DNA of 64,000 nucleotides, taken from contig CAIRMO010000055.1 of NCBI GenBank assembly GCA_903879705.1, positions 1 through 64,000 on the forward strand, read 5' to 3'. Numbering within the stretch: position 1 is the first letter of the stretch; the number at the start of each line of letters is the position of its first letter. A model generated the notes under the pieces. That model saw only the letters and a program-made list of their open reading frames with translations. It had not been told where the DNA came from and did not search any database. Positions 8,355 through 16,876 of the stretch are shown in pieces. The position numbers and the translations under genes are program-made. The stretch comes from an uncultured Candidatus Competibacteraceae bacterium (GTDB lineage: Bacteria > Pseudomonadota > Gammaproteobacteria > Competibacterales > Competibacteraceae).

Positions 8355-11114
8355 ATGCCGCTGTCGTGGAATGAAATCAAAGATCGCGCCCTGCATTTCT
8401 CACGAGACTATGCAGCGGATCATTCAGAAAGTGCCGAAGCTAAAACCTTCTGGGACGGTTTTTTTCAGATTTTTGGCGTTTCGCGTAAACGGGTCGCTTC
8501 ATTTGAAGCACGGGTAAAAAAGCAGGACGGCCAGGATGGTTATATTGATCTGCTGTGGAAAGGCATTTTGCTGATTGAACATAAATCGCGGGGTAAAAAT
8601 CTGGATCGGGCCTATGCCCAAGCGCTGGATTATTTCCCGGGCATCAAGGACCGCGATTTACCGCGCTATATTTTAGTCTCCGACTTTGCCCGCTTTCGAT
8701 TGTATGATCTGGAAGCGGGTACGCAAGCTGAATTCCCACTGGAAGAACTTTACCAGCACGTTCGGCTATTTGGCTTTATCGCCGGCTATCAAACCACGGT
8801 TTATCGGGAACAGGATCCGGTCAATATCCAGGCCGCCGAGCGGATGGGTCAATTGCATGATCAATTCAAAGCGATGGGCTATGAAGGTCATGCGCTGGAG
8901 GTGTATCTGGTGCGACTGTTGTTCTGTTTGTTCGCCGAAGATACCAGTCTGTTTGAGCGCCGCCAGTTTCAGGATTTAATCGAACAGCGCACGGCTGAGG
9001 ATGGTCACGATGTAGCGCATTGGCTGGCGAATCTGTTTCAGACGCTCAATACCCCGGTTGAAAAGCGCCTGAAAAAGCTGGATGAGCAATCAGCCGCATT
9101 TCCGTATGTCAATGGCAGTCTATTTGTCGAACCGTTGCTGATTGCCGCCTTTGATCGGGGCATGCGCCAGCTTTTACTGGACTGTTGCGCGCTGGATTGG
9201 AGCCGGATTTCCCCGGCCATCTTCGGCAGTCTGTTTCAGTCGGTGATGGATAGTCAATTACGGCGGAATCTCGGGGCGCATTACACTTCGGAATTGAATA
9301 TTCTTAAAGTGATCGGTCCGCTGTTTCTCGATGAACTGCGATCCGAGTTCGAGCGAATCAAGCCGCAGCCCCGCAAGCTGGCCGAGTTTCATCAACGCCT
9401 CGCCGGTCTCAAGTTTCTCGATCCAGCCTGTGGCTGCGGTAATTTTCTGGTCATTGCCTATCGGGAATTGCGCCAGTTGGAATTGGAGGTGTTGCGGGTT
9501 CTGCATAAGAACGCCGGCACCGCGTCGCTGGATGTGGCGCAGTTTACGATTTTATGCGATGTGGATCAGTTCTACGGGATCGAAATTGAGGAATTTCCAG
9601 CCCAGATTGCCCAAACTGCGCTGTGGCTGATGGATCATCAAATGAACCTCCGGGTGTCGGAGGAGTTTGGCCGTTATTTTGTCCGGTTGCCGTTGCAGAA
9701 ATCGGCGACGATTGTTCACGGCAATGCGCTCCGCATCGATTGGCGCGAGATCGTCAAACCGGCTGACCTTAATTACATTTTTGGTAATCCGCCGTTTGGT
9801 GGGAAGAAAGAACAGAGTGCTTCTCAAAAACAGGAAATGACTCGCATTTTTTCCGATGTCCCTCGTGCAGGCGTACTGGATTTTGTTACCGCATGGTATC
9901 GGAAAGCTGTGGATTTCATGGCGGACAATCCAGTAATTAAAACCGCTTTTGTTTCCACTAACTCGATTACGCAAGGGGAACAAGTTGGCATTCTCTGGTC
10001 GGATTTGCTCAAACGTGGTCTGAAAATTCACTTTGCTCACCGTGCATTTCAATGGACTAGCGAAGCGCGGGGTAAAGCGGCGGTGCATTGCGTGATTATT
10101 GGCTTTGCCCTACACGATGTGGAGGACAAGCGAATTTTCGAGTATGAAAAACCGCAGTGCAATCCACACGAGATCAAGGCGAAAGTGATTAATCCCTATT
10201 TGATCGATGCGCCAACCGCTTTACTTGAGCGACGTTCCTATCCACTCGTCAACGGCACACCTGAAATGATCTATGGCAGTATGCCGATAGATCATGGCAA
10301 TCTTATCTTGAGTAATCAAGAACGAGCTGATTTGCTGGCAGAGTGTCCGAGCGCTAAAAAGTATGTCCGGCAATACATCGGTGGCGGTGAGTTTATTAAT
10401 AATATACCAAGATATTGCTTGTGGTTAATTGGCTGCGATTTAGCTGATTTACGTCTACCAGGAATCATTAGAGATCGGATCGATGCCACTCAAATCTATC
10501 GGCGATCGAGCCAAAGACCACAGACCAAAGAGCTTGCAAAAACTCCAGCTCTTTTCGGTGAAATCAGGCAACCATCCACGCAGTATTTACTCATTCCAAA
10601 GGTGTCTTCTGAAAACCGGGATTATATTCCTATCGGTTTCTGTTCCCCTAATATTATTGCCAGCGGAACGGCGCTGATTATTCCAATGGCGACACTTTAT
10701 GTCTTTGGAGTTTTACAATCGGTTATGCACATGGCATGGATTAAAATTGTCGGCGGGCGAATGGAAATTAGCTATCAATACTCTATCGGAATTGTTTACA
10801 ACAATTTCCCGTGGCCGCAATCCACAACCGAAAAACAGCAACGAGCCGTTGAAACCGCCGCGCAAGCGGTTCTCGATGCACGGATGCAATTTCCAAATTT
10901 CTCGCTCGCTGATCTTTACGATCCACTGGCAATGCCGCACACCTTGGTCAAGGCCCATCAAAAACTGGATATGGCAGTCGATAGGGCCTACGCCAAGCGG
11001 AAATTCACCGGCGACCGGGACCGGGTGGCCTTTCTGTTTGAGCTTTACCAGCAACTCAGCAGTCCGCTGGAATCCATGAAACCCGCACGCCGAAAACAGG
11101 CGGGGATAAAATGA
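8355..11114 (+). CDS. MmeI-like type IIG/IIL restriction-modification enzyme
   Basis: A single 919-residue polypeptide with the layout of the MmeI family, which combines endonuclease, methyltransferase and target recognition in one chain. The N-terminus SWNEIKDRALHFSRDYA and the block FFQIFGVSRKRVASFEARV are family hallmarks. The nuclease motif D65-x9-E75-x-K77 (D..., IEHK) is intact. The SAM motif FLDPACGCGNFL is at about residues 354-365 and the adenine-methylase catalytic motif NPPF at 478-481. The region after about 600 is the target recognition domain. It starts with an AGGAGATG-type ribosome site, stands alone between metW and gspG, and is somewhat AT-richer in the middle. It is likely active, with unknown recognition sequence. 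Confidence 0.9.
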   Translation: MPLSWNEIKDRALHFSRDYAADHSESAEAKTFWDGFFQIFGVSRKRVASFEARVKKQDGQDGYIDLLWKGILLIEHKSRGKNLDRAYAQALDYFPGIKDRDLPRYILVSDFARFRLYDLEAGTQAEFPLEELYQHVRLFGFIAGYQTTVYREQDPVNIQAAERMGQLHDQFKAMGYEGHALEVYLVRLLFCLFAEDTSLFERRQFQDLIEQRTAEDGHDVAHWLANLFQTLNTPVEKRLKKLDEQSAAFPYVNGSLFVEPLLIAAFDRGMRQLLLDCCALDWSRISPAIFGSLFQSVMDSQLRRNLGAHYTSELNILKVIGPLFLDELRSEFERIKPQPRKLAEFHQRLAGLKFLDPACGCGNFLVIAYRELRQLELEVLRVLHKNAGTASLDVAQFTILCDVDQFYGIEIEEFPAQIAQTALWLMDHQMNLRVSEEFGRYFVRLPLQKSATIVHGNALRIDWREIVKPADLNYIFGNPPFGGKKEQSASQKQEMTRIFSDVPRAGVLDFVTAWYRKAVDFMADNPVIKTAFVSTNSITQGEQVGILWSDLLKRGLKIHFAHRAFQWTSEARGKAAVHCVIIGFALHDVEDKRIFEYEKPQCNPHEIKAKVINPYLIDAPTALLERRSYPLVNGTPEMIYGSMPIDHGNLILSNQERADLLAECPSAKKYVRQYIGGGEFINNIPRYCLWLIGCDLADLRLPGIIRDRIDATQIYRRSSQRPQTKELAKTPALFGEIRQPSTQYLLIPKVSSENRDYIPIGFCSPNIIASGTALIIPMATLYVFGVLQSVMHMAWIKIVGGRMEISYQYSIGIVYNNFPWPQSTTEKQQRAVETAAQAVLDARMQFPNFSLADLYDPLAMPHTLVKAHQKLDMAVDRAYAKRKFTGDRDRVAFLFELYQQLSSPLESMKPARRKQAGIK

Positions 11115-11143
11115 CGGTAACCCTGATTTTGGAGATTAACTCG

Positions 11144-11620
11144 ATGTCTATCAGTCCCCCGGCGCGTGGCGTCATACTTCCCCAAACCGGTATCGGCCTC
11201 AAGCGATACTCGCACGGCTTCACCCTGATCGAAGTGATGGTCGTGGTGGTCATTCTCAGCATTCTGGCCGCGGTGGTGGTGCCGCGCATCATGGATAATC
11301 CCGACAAGGCGCGGGTGGTCAAGGCCAAGCAGGATGTCCGGGTGATCAAGAACCAGCTCGATCTATATCGGTTGCACAACTACCGCTACCCGACCACCGA
11401 GCAAGGGCTGGAGGCGCTGGTGCAAAAACCTGCGGAGGCCGCACATTGGCAGGACGGCGGTTATCTGGACAAATTGCCCAAGGACCCGTGGGGTAAACCG
11501 TACCAGTACCTCAGCCCCGGCCAGCATGGCGATATCGACATTTACTCGCTGGGCGCTGACGGTCAGCCAGGCGGGGAGGGAACCGATGCCGATATTGGCA
11601 CCTGGAATCTGGATGAATGA
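11144..11620 (+). CDS. gspG: Type II secretion major pseudopilin GspG (cluster 1)
   Basis: Major subunit of the T2SS pseudopilus. I prefer ATG 11144 (GGAG at 11131-11134, 9 bp upstream) to ATG 11111, which would add 11 residues and overlap the restriction gene by 4 bp. The prepilin peptidase site is the G-FTLIEV motif with Glu5, followed by a hydrophobic helix (VMVVVVILSILAAVVVPRI). The C-terminal half has the GspG calcium-site and loop pattern: YPTTEQGLEAL, DPWGKPYQYLSPG and SLGADGQPGGEG. The leader before the cleavage site is long (about 25 residues). First gene of a tightly packed gspGHIJKLMN operon. Confidence 0.93.
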   Translation: MSISPPARGVILPQTGIGLKRYSHGFTLIEVMVVVVILSILAAVVVPRIMDNPDKARVVKAKQDVRVIKNQLDLYRLHNYRYPTTEQGLEALVQKPAEAAHWQDGGYLDKLPKDPWGKPYQYLSPGQHGDIDIYSLGADGQPGGEGTDADIGTWNLDE

Positions 11621-11630
11621 TGCCTAACGG

Positions 11631-12164
11631 ATGAGCCACGCCATGCATCTCGCCAGCCGCAGTCGGCCCGCGCCCGGCTTTACCCTGATCGAAATCATGG
11701 TGGTGATGGTGCTGATCGGCATCATCACCAGCTTCGCTGTGCTGTCGGTGGGTGGCGGTCCCCGTGACCGGTTGGCCGAGGAAGCCCGACGTTTGGCGGC
11801 GCTGGTGGAACTGCATCAGCAGGAGGCGATTCTGAGCGGCGAACTCCGCAGCATCCGCTTTACCCGCACCGGCTATGCAGTGCTGAACCAGAACGAACGG
11901 GGTGAGTGGCAACCGCCGACGGCCGATGCCCTGCTGATTCGTCATGAACTCCCCAACGATTTGACCCTGGGTCTCTGGGTCGAAAACCGGCCAGTCGATT
12001 TGAGTGCCCCCGCCTGGCCGCAAGTGCTGCTACAGAACAGCGGCGAAGCGACCGAGTTCGTAGCAGTATTCAGCCAGGCCGATGACCGGACTTCGGATGC
12101 GCCGCGCTACCGGGTCGCCGGCGATGCGTTGGGCCGGTTGACAGTCAGCGAGGTGAAGCGGTGA
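11631..12164 (+). CDS. gspH: Type II secretion minor pseudopilin GspH (cluster 1)
   Basis: Minor pseudopilin of 177 residues. The prepilin cleavage motif G-FTLIEIMVVMVLIGIIT with Glu5 is present after a short basic leader. The C-terminal domain is beta-rich and variable, as in other GspH/FimT proteins. The start is ATG 11631, with ATG 11643 as an alternative giving a shorter leader. It follows gspG by 10 bp and overlaps gspI by 4 bp, so translation is probably coupled. Confidence 0.88.
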   Translation: MSHAMHLASRSRPAPGFTLIEIMVVMVLIGIITSFAVLSVGGGPRDRLAEEARRLAALVELHQQEAILSGELRSIRFTRTGYAVLNQNERGEWQPPTADALLIRHELPNDLTLGLWVENRPVDLSAPAWPQVLLQNSGEATEFVAVFSQADDRTSDAPRYRVAGDALGRLTVSEVKR

Positions 12165-12604
12165 AACGACATGCCGGCTTCACCTTGCTCGAAGTGCTGG
12201 TGGCATTGGCGGTGCTGGCGATCGCGATGAGCGCGATCATTCACGCCGCCACCCAGAGCATCCAGGGCGTTGCCATCCTGCGTGAGCAAACCTTTGCCAG
12301 TTGGGTAGCGCTCAATCAAGTGAATCAGTTGTTGCTGGAGGCCAAACCCTGGCCCACTGAGGGCAGCCGCACCGGCAAGGCCGAACTGGCCGGGCGAAGC
12401 TGGCGCTGGGAAGCGCGGTTTGCTAAAACCGAAGATCCCGATCTGCGCCGAGTAGAAATGACGGTGCGCGGCGCTGAAAATGCCCCGGAACTGAGCAAGC
12501 TTCTGGCTTTCAGAGCGGTTCCGCCCGTGAAGCCGCCGACAGCCAAGCCGCTCGATCCGGCCAACCCGCCAGCCCTCCCGCCCAAGGAGAAACCGGCATT
12601 ATGA
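12161..12604 (+). CDS. gspI: Type II secretion minor pseudopilin GspI (cluster 1)
   Basis: Minor pseudopilin of 147 residues, with a GTG start overlapping gspH by 4 bp. It has a very short leader (MKRHAG) and the cleavage motif G-FTLLEVLVALAVLAIAMSA with Glu5. The conserved WVALNQ motif of GspI is present (about residues 46-51). The C-terminus carries an unusual proline-rich tail after about residue 120 (PPVKPPTAKPLDPANPPALP) not seen in typical GspI. It would sit in the tip complex with GspJ and GspK. Confidence 0.9.
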   Translation: MKRHAGFTLLEVLVALAVLAIAMSAIIHAATQSIQGVAILREQTFASWVALNQVNQLLLEAKPWPTEGSRTGKAELAGRSWRWEARFAKTEDPDLRRVEMTVRGAENAPELSKLLAFRAVPPVKPPTAKPLDPANPPALPPKEKPAL

Positions 12605-13233
12605 CCGCTCCGGCGCGTGGTTTTACCCTGCTGGAACTGCTGGTGGCGATGGCGGTGTTCGCGATCATGGCGATTGCGGCCTACGGTGGACTGCGTAACG
12701 TGTTATTCACCCGCGTCGCCGTGGAAACGGAACATCGTCGGCTGGCGATGGTGCAACTGGCGGTGTTCCGGCTGGAACAGGACGTGACCCAAATCCTGCC
12801 GCGTGGAGTCCGCGATGAATACGGCGATCCGCAACCGGCCCTGCGCGGCAACATCCAGGACAGCGAGGCGCTGCTGTTCACCCGCGCTGGCTGGGACAAC
12901 CCGCTGGGCCAGTCCCGTGCTACGTTGCAACGGGTGGCCTACCGCCTGCGCGACGGGCGATTATGGCGGCTGCATTGGGACGTGCTGGATCGAGGCGGGC
13001 TGGCCGAACCGCGTGAAATCATGCTGGTGGATCGGGTGCGGGACGTGCGGTTGCGCTTTCTGGATGAGGACAACGCCTGGCGGACCGACTGGCCGCCGCC
13101 GGCTGATCAGACGACCAATCCGGATGGCAAGGATCGCAAACTGCCCCCCGATCCATTGCCCCGCGCGGTGGAAATCAGCCTGACTCTGGAGGACTGGGGT
13201 GAAATTACCCGTCTATTGCCGCTGCCGGGCTGA
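12601..13233 (+). CDS. gspJ: Type II secretion minor pseudopilin GspJ (cluster 1)
   Basis: Minor pseudopilin of 210 residues with cleavage motif G-FTLLELLVAMAVFAIMAIA and Glu5 after a seven-residue leader. The GspJ hallmark sequence RRLAMVQLAVFRLEQDVTQ follows the helix. The block LLFTRAGWDNPLGQSRATLQ matches the GspJ globular domain. A Pro/Asp/Lys-rich loop near residues 160-183 (DWPPPADQTTNPDGKDRKLP) looks like a lineage-specific insertion. It overlaps gspI by 4 bp and gspK by 35 bp. Confidence 0.9.
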   Translation: MTAPARGFTLLELLVAMAVFAIMAIAAYGGLRNVLFTRVAVETEHRRLAMVQLAVFRLEQDVTQILPRGVRDEYGDPQPALRGNIQDSEALLFTRAGWDNPLGQSRATLQRVAYRLRDGRLWRLHWDVLDRGGLAEPREIMLVDRVRDVRLRFLDEDNAWRTDWPPPADQTTNPDGKDRKLPPDPLPRAVEISLTLEDWGEITRLLPLPG

Positions 13234-14323
13234 TGTGACCGCACCGCCGAACCGTCAGGCCGGCGTCGCCCTGATCACGGTCCTGCTGATCGTTTTCCTC
13301 GCCAGCATCGCTGCGGTCAGTCTGGCGGCCATGCAACAACTGGCAATTCGTCGTAGCGGTGCGCTGTTGCACCAGCAGCAGGCCCGGCTTTACACGCTTG
13401 GTCTTGAGCAGGCGGCGATGCTGATCCTGATCCGGGACCGCCAGAACACCAAGACCGACCATCCGGGCGAAGAATGGGCCAATTTGCCGCTGACCTTGCC
13501 GATTGACGGTGGAGTTCTGACAGGCCGGATTCGCGATATGCAAGGCTGTTTCAACCTCAACAACCTGTGGCAACCGGCTTCAGGCGAATCCACCGCGCCA
13601 ACTCCCAACAAAAAGCCGGACGGCACGCCTGCGGAGGGTGACGCACTGGATGAACAAAATCCCGACACTCCGCCGAAAGCGCCCGCCAAACCCAAGTCGC
13701 CGACCGATCCCCGCAACGCGAAACCCGGCAAAGCGGGACTCAACGAACCGCAACTGAAAATGCTGCAGCGGTTGCTGTCTCGCCTGGAGCTAAAGCTGGA
13801 ACTGGCCCAAGCCATCGCTGACTGGATTGATCCCGATTCCGACCCGCTGTTTCCTGACGGGGCCGAGGATGGGCATTATTTGGCGCTGAATCCCGCCTAC
13901 CTGGCGGCCAATCGCCCGTTCGCCAATATCTCCGAATTGCGACTGGTCAAGGGCGTGGATCGCGAGACTTACGCCAAACTGGCCCCGCTGGTCTGTGCGC
14001 TGCCGCCTGGAACGTCGCTGAACGTCAATACGGCCCCGGCGGCGGCGCTGGCGGGCTTGACTGAAGACGCTGATCCAGAGGAACTGGCGCGGCTGCTGGA
14101 AAAGCGGCCCGACCAAGGCTATGAAAGCGTTGATGAGTTTCTGAATGCGGCCAAATTGACGGTGGATGCGCCCACCAAAACCCTGCTTGGCATCGAGAGT
14201 CAGTATTTTTCCCTGCGCGCCGAGGCCCGGGTGGGCGACGGGCGGGCGATGTTATACAGTACGCTCTATCGTGACGAGAACGGCGTCCGCGTCCTGCGGC
14301 GCAGCTTTGGCAATCAGGATTAA
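13199..14323 (+). CDS. gspK: Type II secretion minor pseudopilin GspK (cluster 1)
   Basis: The pseudopilus tip subunit. GTG 13199 is preferred because GGAGG (13188-13192) lies 6 bp upstream; GTG 13235 is an alternative but has no clear ribosome site. The leader ends in RQAG before VALITVLLIVFLASIAAVS, and Glu5 is absent, as is normal for GspK. The gene encodes 374 residues, longer than the usual about 320. The excess is a Pro/Lys/Asp-rich, low-complexity stretch at about residues 128-178 (PTPNKKPDGTPAEGD, then TPPKAPAKPKSPTDPR). The helix-hairpin-like C-terminal domain (SLNVNTAPAAALAGL) is intact. Confidence 0.9.
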   Translation: MKLPVYCRCRADVTAPPNRQAGVALITVLLIVFLASIAAVSLAAMQQLAIRRSGALLHQQQARLYTLGLEQAAMLILIRDRQNTKTDHPGEEWANLPLTLPIDGGVLTGRIRDMQGCFNLNNLWQPASGESTAPTPNKKPDGTPAEGDALDEQNPDTPPKAPAKPKSPTDPRNAKPGKAGLNEPQLKMLQRLLSRLELKLELAQAIADWIDPDSDPLFPDGAEDGHYLALNPAYLAANRPFANISELRLVKGVDRETYAKLAPLVCALPPGTSLNVNTAPAAALAGLTEDADPEELARLLEKRPDQGYESVDEFLNAAKLTVDAPTKTLLGIESQYFSLRAEARVGDGRAMLYSTLYRDENGVRVLRRSFGNQD

Positions 14324-14329
14324 ATCGAC

Positions 14330-15511
14330 GTGCCTGCCCCGCTTGGCTTATTCCGCGTACTGTCTCCCGATCAGGCCGAATGGCTGCGCCCCGACGGCGC
14401 AGTCCAGCGTGGTCCCTTGGCCGAACTGGCTGCATTAAGCAGTTCAGTCCGGCTACTGCTGGTCGCGCCGGGAGAAACCATCACCCTGCACCCGATTCCT
14501 CTGCCCAGCCGCAAACGGTCAACCTGGGCGCGGGCGGTTCCCTATGCGCTGGAAGACGCGCTGGCCGACGACATCGAGACGCTGCATTTCGCACTGGCAG
14601 CCGCTCCCGATGATGGCCGGCTGCCGGTTGCGGTGATTGCCCATGCGCAACTCCGCGCTTGGCTGGAAACGTGCAGCGCGGCGGGATTAAGCCCGGTCGC
14701 GGTCGTCCCTGAACCGTTGCTGCTACCCTGGCAGCCCGGCGACTGGAGCGTGCTGCTGGAGGAACGGCGGGCGGTGGTGCGAACCGGGCGCTGGGACGGG
14801 TTTGCCGCTGACCGGGAGACGCTGGACTTCATTCTCAATCAAGCATTGGCCGAAGCCGGCGATGCTAAACCGCAGCGGTTGCGGGTCTGGGGCGGGCCAC
14901 CGCCGGAACGGGTCGGGACTGATCTGATCTGGCAGGAGGAGGGTCCGGCTGAACCGCTTCTGCTGTTCACGACGATGGCCCAACCCGTCATTCTGAACCT
15001 CCTGCAAGGCCCTTACAGCCGGCAGGCGCACTGGGGACGCCGGCTGCAACCGTGGCGGGCGGCAGCGATGCTGGCCGGGATCTGGCTGCTGATTCAGGGT
15101 GTTACCCAAGTCTATGACTACCAGCGGCTACGGCAGGAACTCAGCACGCTGCAAACCGGCATGGAGCAGGCTTACAAGGACGCCGTTCCCGGCGCGACCC
15201 GGATCGTCAATCCCAAGGCGCAACTGGAAGCCCGGCTACGGGAACTGACGCCCAGCGGCGGCGGTGGTGGGTTTCTCGACTTGCTGTATCGGGGCGGCCA
15301 GCCGCTGACCGGATTTTCCGAACTGACCTTGCGCGGCCTCAGTTATCGCGACGGCCAGCTGGATCTGGCGCTGGACGGTGGCAGTCCAGCGGTGCTGGAT
15401 CGGCTCCGGCAACAACTGGAGCAGCAGCCGGGGCTACGGGCCGAGTTGCGCTCGACGCAGCGGGAGGGCCAGGTGGAAAGCAAGGTCACCCTGAAAAAGG
15501 CGGCGTCATGA
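14330..15511 (+). CDS. gspL: Type II secretion inner-membrane protein GspL (cluster 1)
   Basis: Bitopic assembly protein of 393 residues that links the cytoplasmic ATPase GspE to the inner-membrane platform. It has the actin-like cytoplasmic domain first (motifs RSTWARAVPYALEDALADD and PEPLLLPW). A transmembrane helix follows at about residues 243-262 (AAAMLAGIWLLIQGVTQVYD), then a ferredoxin-like periplasmic domain at the C-terminus. The GTG start lies 6 bp after gspK. The 3' end overlaps gspM by 4 bp. The partner gspE is not in this cluster and would have to come from elsewhere. Confidence 0.9.
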   Translation: MPAPLGLFRVLSPDQAEWLRPDGAVQRGPLAELAALSSSVRLLLVAPGETITLHPIPLPSRKRSTWARAVPYALEDALADDIETLHFALAAAPDDGRLPVAVIAHAQLRAWLETCSAAGLSPVAVVPEPLLLPWQPGDWSVLLEERRAVVRTGRWDGFAADRETLDFILNQALAEAGDAKPQRLRVWGGPPPERVGTDLIWQEEGPAEPLLLFTTMAQPVILNLLQGPYSRQAHWGRRLQPWRAAAMLAGIWLLIQGVTQVYDYQRLRQELSTLQTGMEQAYKDAVPGATRIVNPKAQLEARLRELTPSGGGGGFLDLLYRGGQPLTGFSELTLRGLSYRDGQLDLALDGGSPAVLDRLRQQLEQQPGLRAELRSTQREGQVESKVTLKKAAS

Positions 15512-15999
15512 AAGCCTGGTGGGACAGTCTGACTCTGCGCGAACGCGGCCTGATCGGCGGCGGGATGGCGCTGACTTTGGCGCTGTTGATTTACGCGCTG
15601 GCGTGGCAACCGTTTCGAACCAGCTACCGCCGCCTGCAACAGAGTGTCGTCGAACAGCGGGCGGATCTGGCCTGGATGCGGCAGGCGGCCCAGGAGGTCC
15701 AGCGGCTGAGCGGTGTTTCCGACCGTGGTTCCAAAATCACCAGCGATGGCCGTTCCCTGCTGACCCGGGTTGATCAAACGGCGCGAGCGGCGGGATTTGG
15801 CCCGGCGCTGAAACGGATCGCGCCGCAGGGCGATGACCAAATTAGCGTCCAGCTTGAGGCGGTCGAGTTCGACAAACTCATTCCCTGGCTGGCGGCGCTG
15901 GAGCGCAACCACCCTGTTCTGATCGTCAACCTGACGGTGGATCGCACCGCTACGGCCGGGCGGGTGAATGCTCGGCTGATTCTCGGATTACGGCCATGA
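15508..15999 (+). CDS. gspM: Type II secretion inner-membrane protein GspM (cluster 1)
   Basis: A 163-residue bitopic protein that dimerises with GspL. It has a short cytoplasmic N-terminus with the typical LTLRERGLI motif (about residues 7-15), a transmembrane helix at about 18-33, and then a coiled region and a periplasmic ferredoxin-like domain. The segment VQLEAVEFDKLIPWLAALE matches the GspM C-terminal domain. It starts at ATG 15508 within the end of gspL (4 bp overlap) and overlaps gspN by 4 bp. Confidence 0.9.
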   Translation: MKAWWDSLTLRERGLIGGGMALTLALLIYALAWQPFRTSYRRLQQSVVEQRADLAWMRQAAQEVQRLSGVSDRGSKITSDGRSLLTRVDQTARAAGFGPALKRIAPQGDDQISVQLEAVEFDKLIPWLAALERNHPVLIVNLTVDRTATAGRVNARLILGLRP

Positions 16000-16754
16000 A
16001 AATATTCCGTTACGGACTGCTGGGGCTGTTCGCCTTTCTGCTGTTTCTGCTGCTGTTGGCCCCGGCTTCGCTGGTGACTGACTGGATCGGCCAACGGCTG
16101 ACCGGCTTCAAAGTGCAAACGGTCGAGGGCGCAGCGACCGATGGCGTTGCCCAGGGCCTGCAATGGCGCGGGGCGCGGATCGAGAAACTGAGTTGGGACT
16201 GGCGGCCGTTGGCGCTGGCGACCGGATCGCTGAAGTTCAGCCTGGATGTGGACGATCCCGATTTGAAACTGACCGGAACGGCGGCGACCGGCTGGGATCG
16301 GCACTGGCGCTTTCAGGCGCTGGCCGGACAGGCGCCGCTCGCTAAACTGTACGTCTTGGCCGGCCAGTCGAACCTGCCGGCGCAAGGCGTGGTGGAATTG
16401 AAGTTGCGGGAGCTGCGCCTCAATGCCGCTGGCTGGCCGGTGGCGGCGGATGGGGTGGTGCATTTGCGCAACCTGCGGACCACGCTGGGTCAAGCCCTGA
16501 CCCTGGGGGATTTTACCGCCCAGGTCACGACGGCGGACCCGGCGGGGATTCAGGGCAAGGTTCAGGACGATAATGGGCCGCTGGTGCTGGAAGGCGCTTT
16601 TAGCCTGTTGCCGGATGGCCGTTACCGGTTCAACGGCCAGGCGGCGGTGCGCGACGCCAGTAATCAGCCGCTGCGTCAGGCGATGAATTTGCTGGGGCCG
16701 CCGGGCAGCGATGGCCGCTGGGCATTAAATTTTTCCGGCGTTCTGGCCCTGTAG
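15996..16754 (+). CDS. gspN: Type II secretion protein GspN (cluster 1)
   Basis: A 252-residue accessory T2SS component. It has an N-terminal hydrophobic helix (residues about 7-28) and a periplasmic beta-rich domain. The block RLTGFKVQTVEGAATDGVAQ and the motif WRGARIEKLSWDWRPLALAT are characteristic of GspN. It ends cluster 1; a palindromic repeat (R2) follows at 16811-16842. Its role in secretion is non-essential in several species, and its mechanism is not established. Confidence 0.88.
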   Translation: MKIFRYGLLGLFAFLLFLLLLAPASLVTDWIGQRLTGFKVQTVEGAATDGVAQGLQWRGARIEKLSWDWRPLALATGSLKFSLDVDDPDLKLTGTAATGWDRHWRFQALAGQAPLAKLYVLAGQSNLPAQGVVELKLRELRLNAAGWPVAADGVVHLRNLRTTLGQALTLGDFTAQVTTADPAGIQGKVQDDNGPLVLEGAFSLLPDGRYRFNGQAAVRDASNQPLRQAMNLLGPPGSDGRWALNFSGVLAL

Positions 16755-16810
16755 CGCCAGAGTCATCAGCGGGACCGACGGATTGAGCACTCCGTCTGGA
16801 CTTTCATTAG

Positions 16811-16842
16811 TTCGTCATATCCACATTCGCGGGTATGACGAA
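16811..16842. repeat. R2 palindromic repeat after gspN
   Basis: Perfect 9-bp arms TTCGTCATA (16811-16819) and TATGACGAA (16834-16842) with TCGCGGG in the loop. This is a short version of the CGTCATTCCCGC...GCGGGTATGACG repeat also found at 22545-22572 and 26041-26112. It lies between cluster 1 and the transglycosylase gene and could act as an mRNA-stabilising or attenuating hairpin. Confidence 0.6.
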
Positions 16843-16876
16843 CTCAATATCCGATCAACCACGGGGGAAAGCGCCA

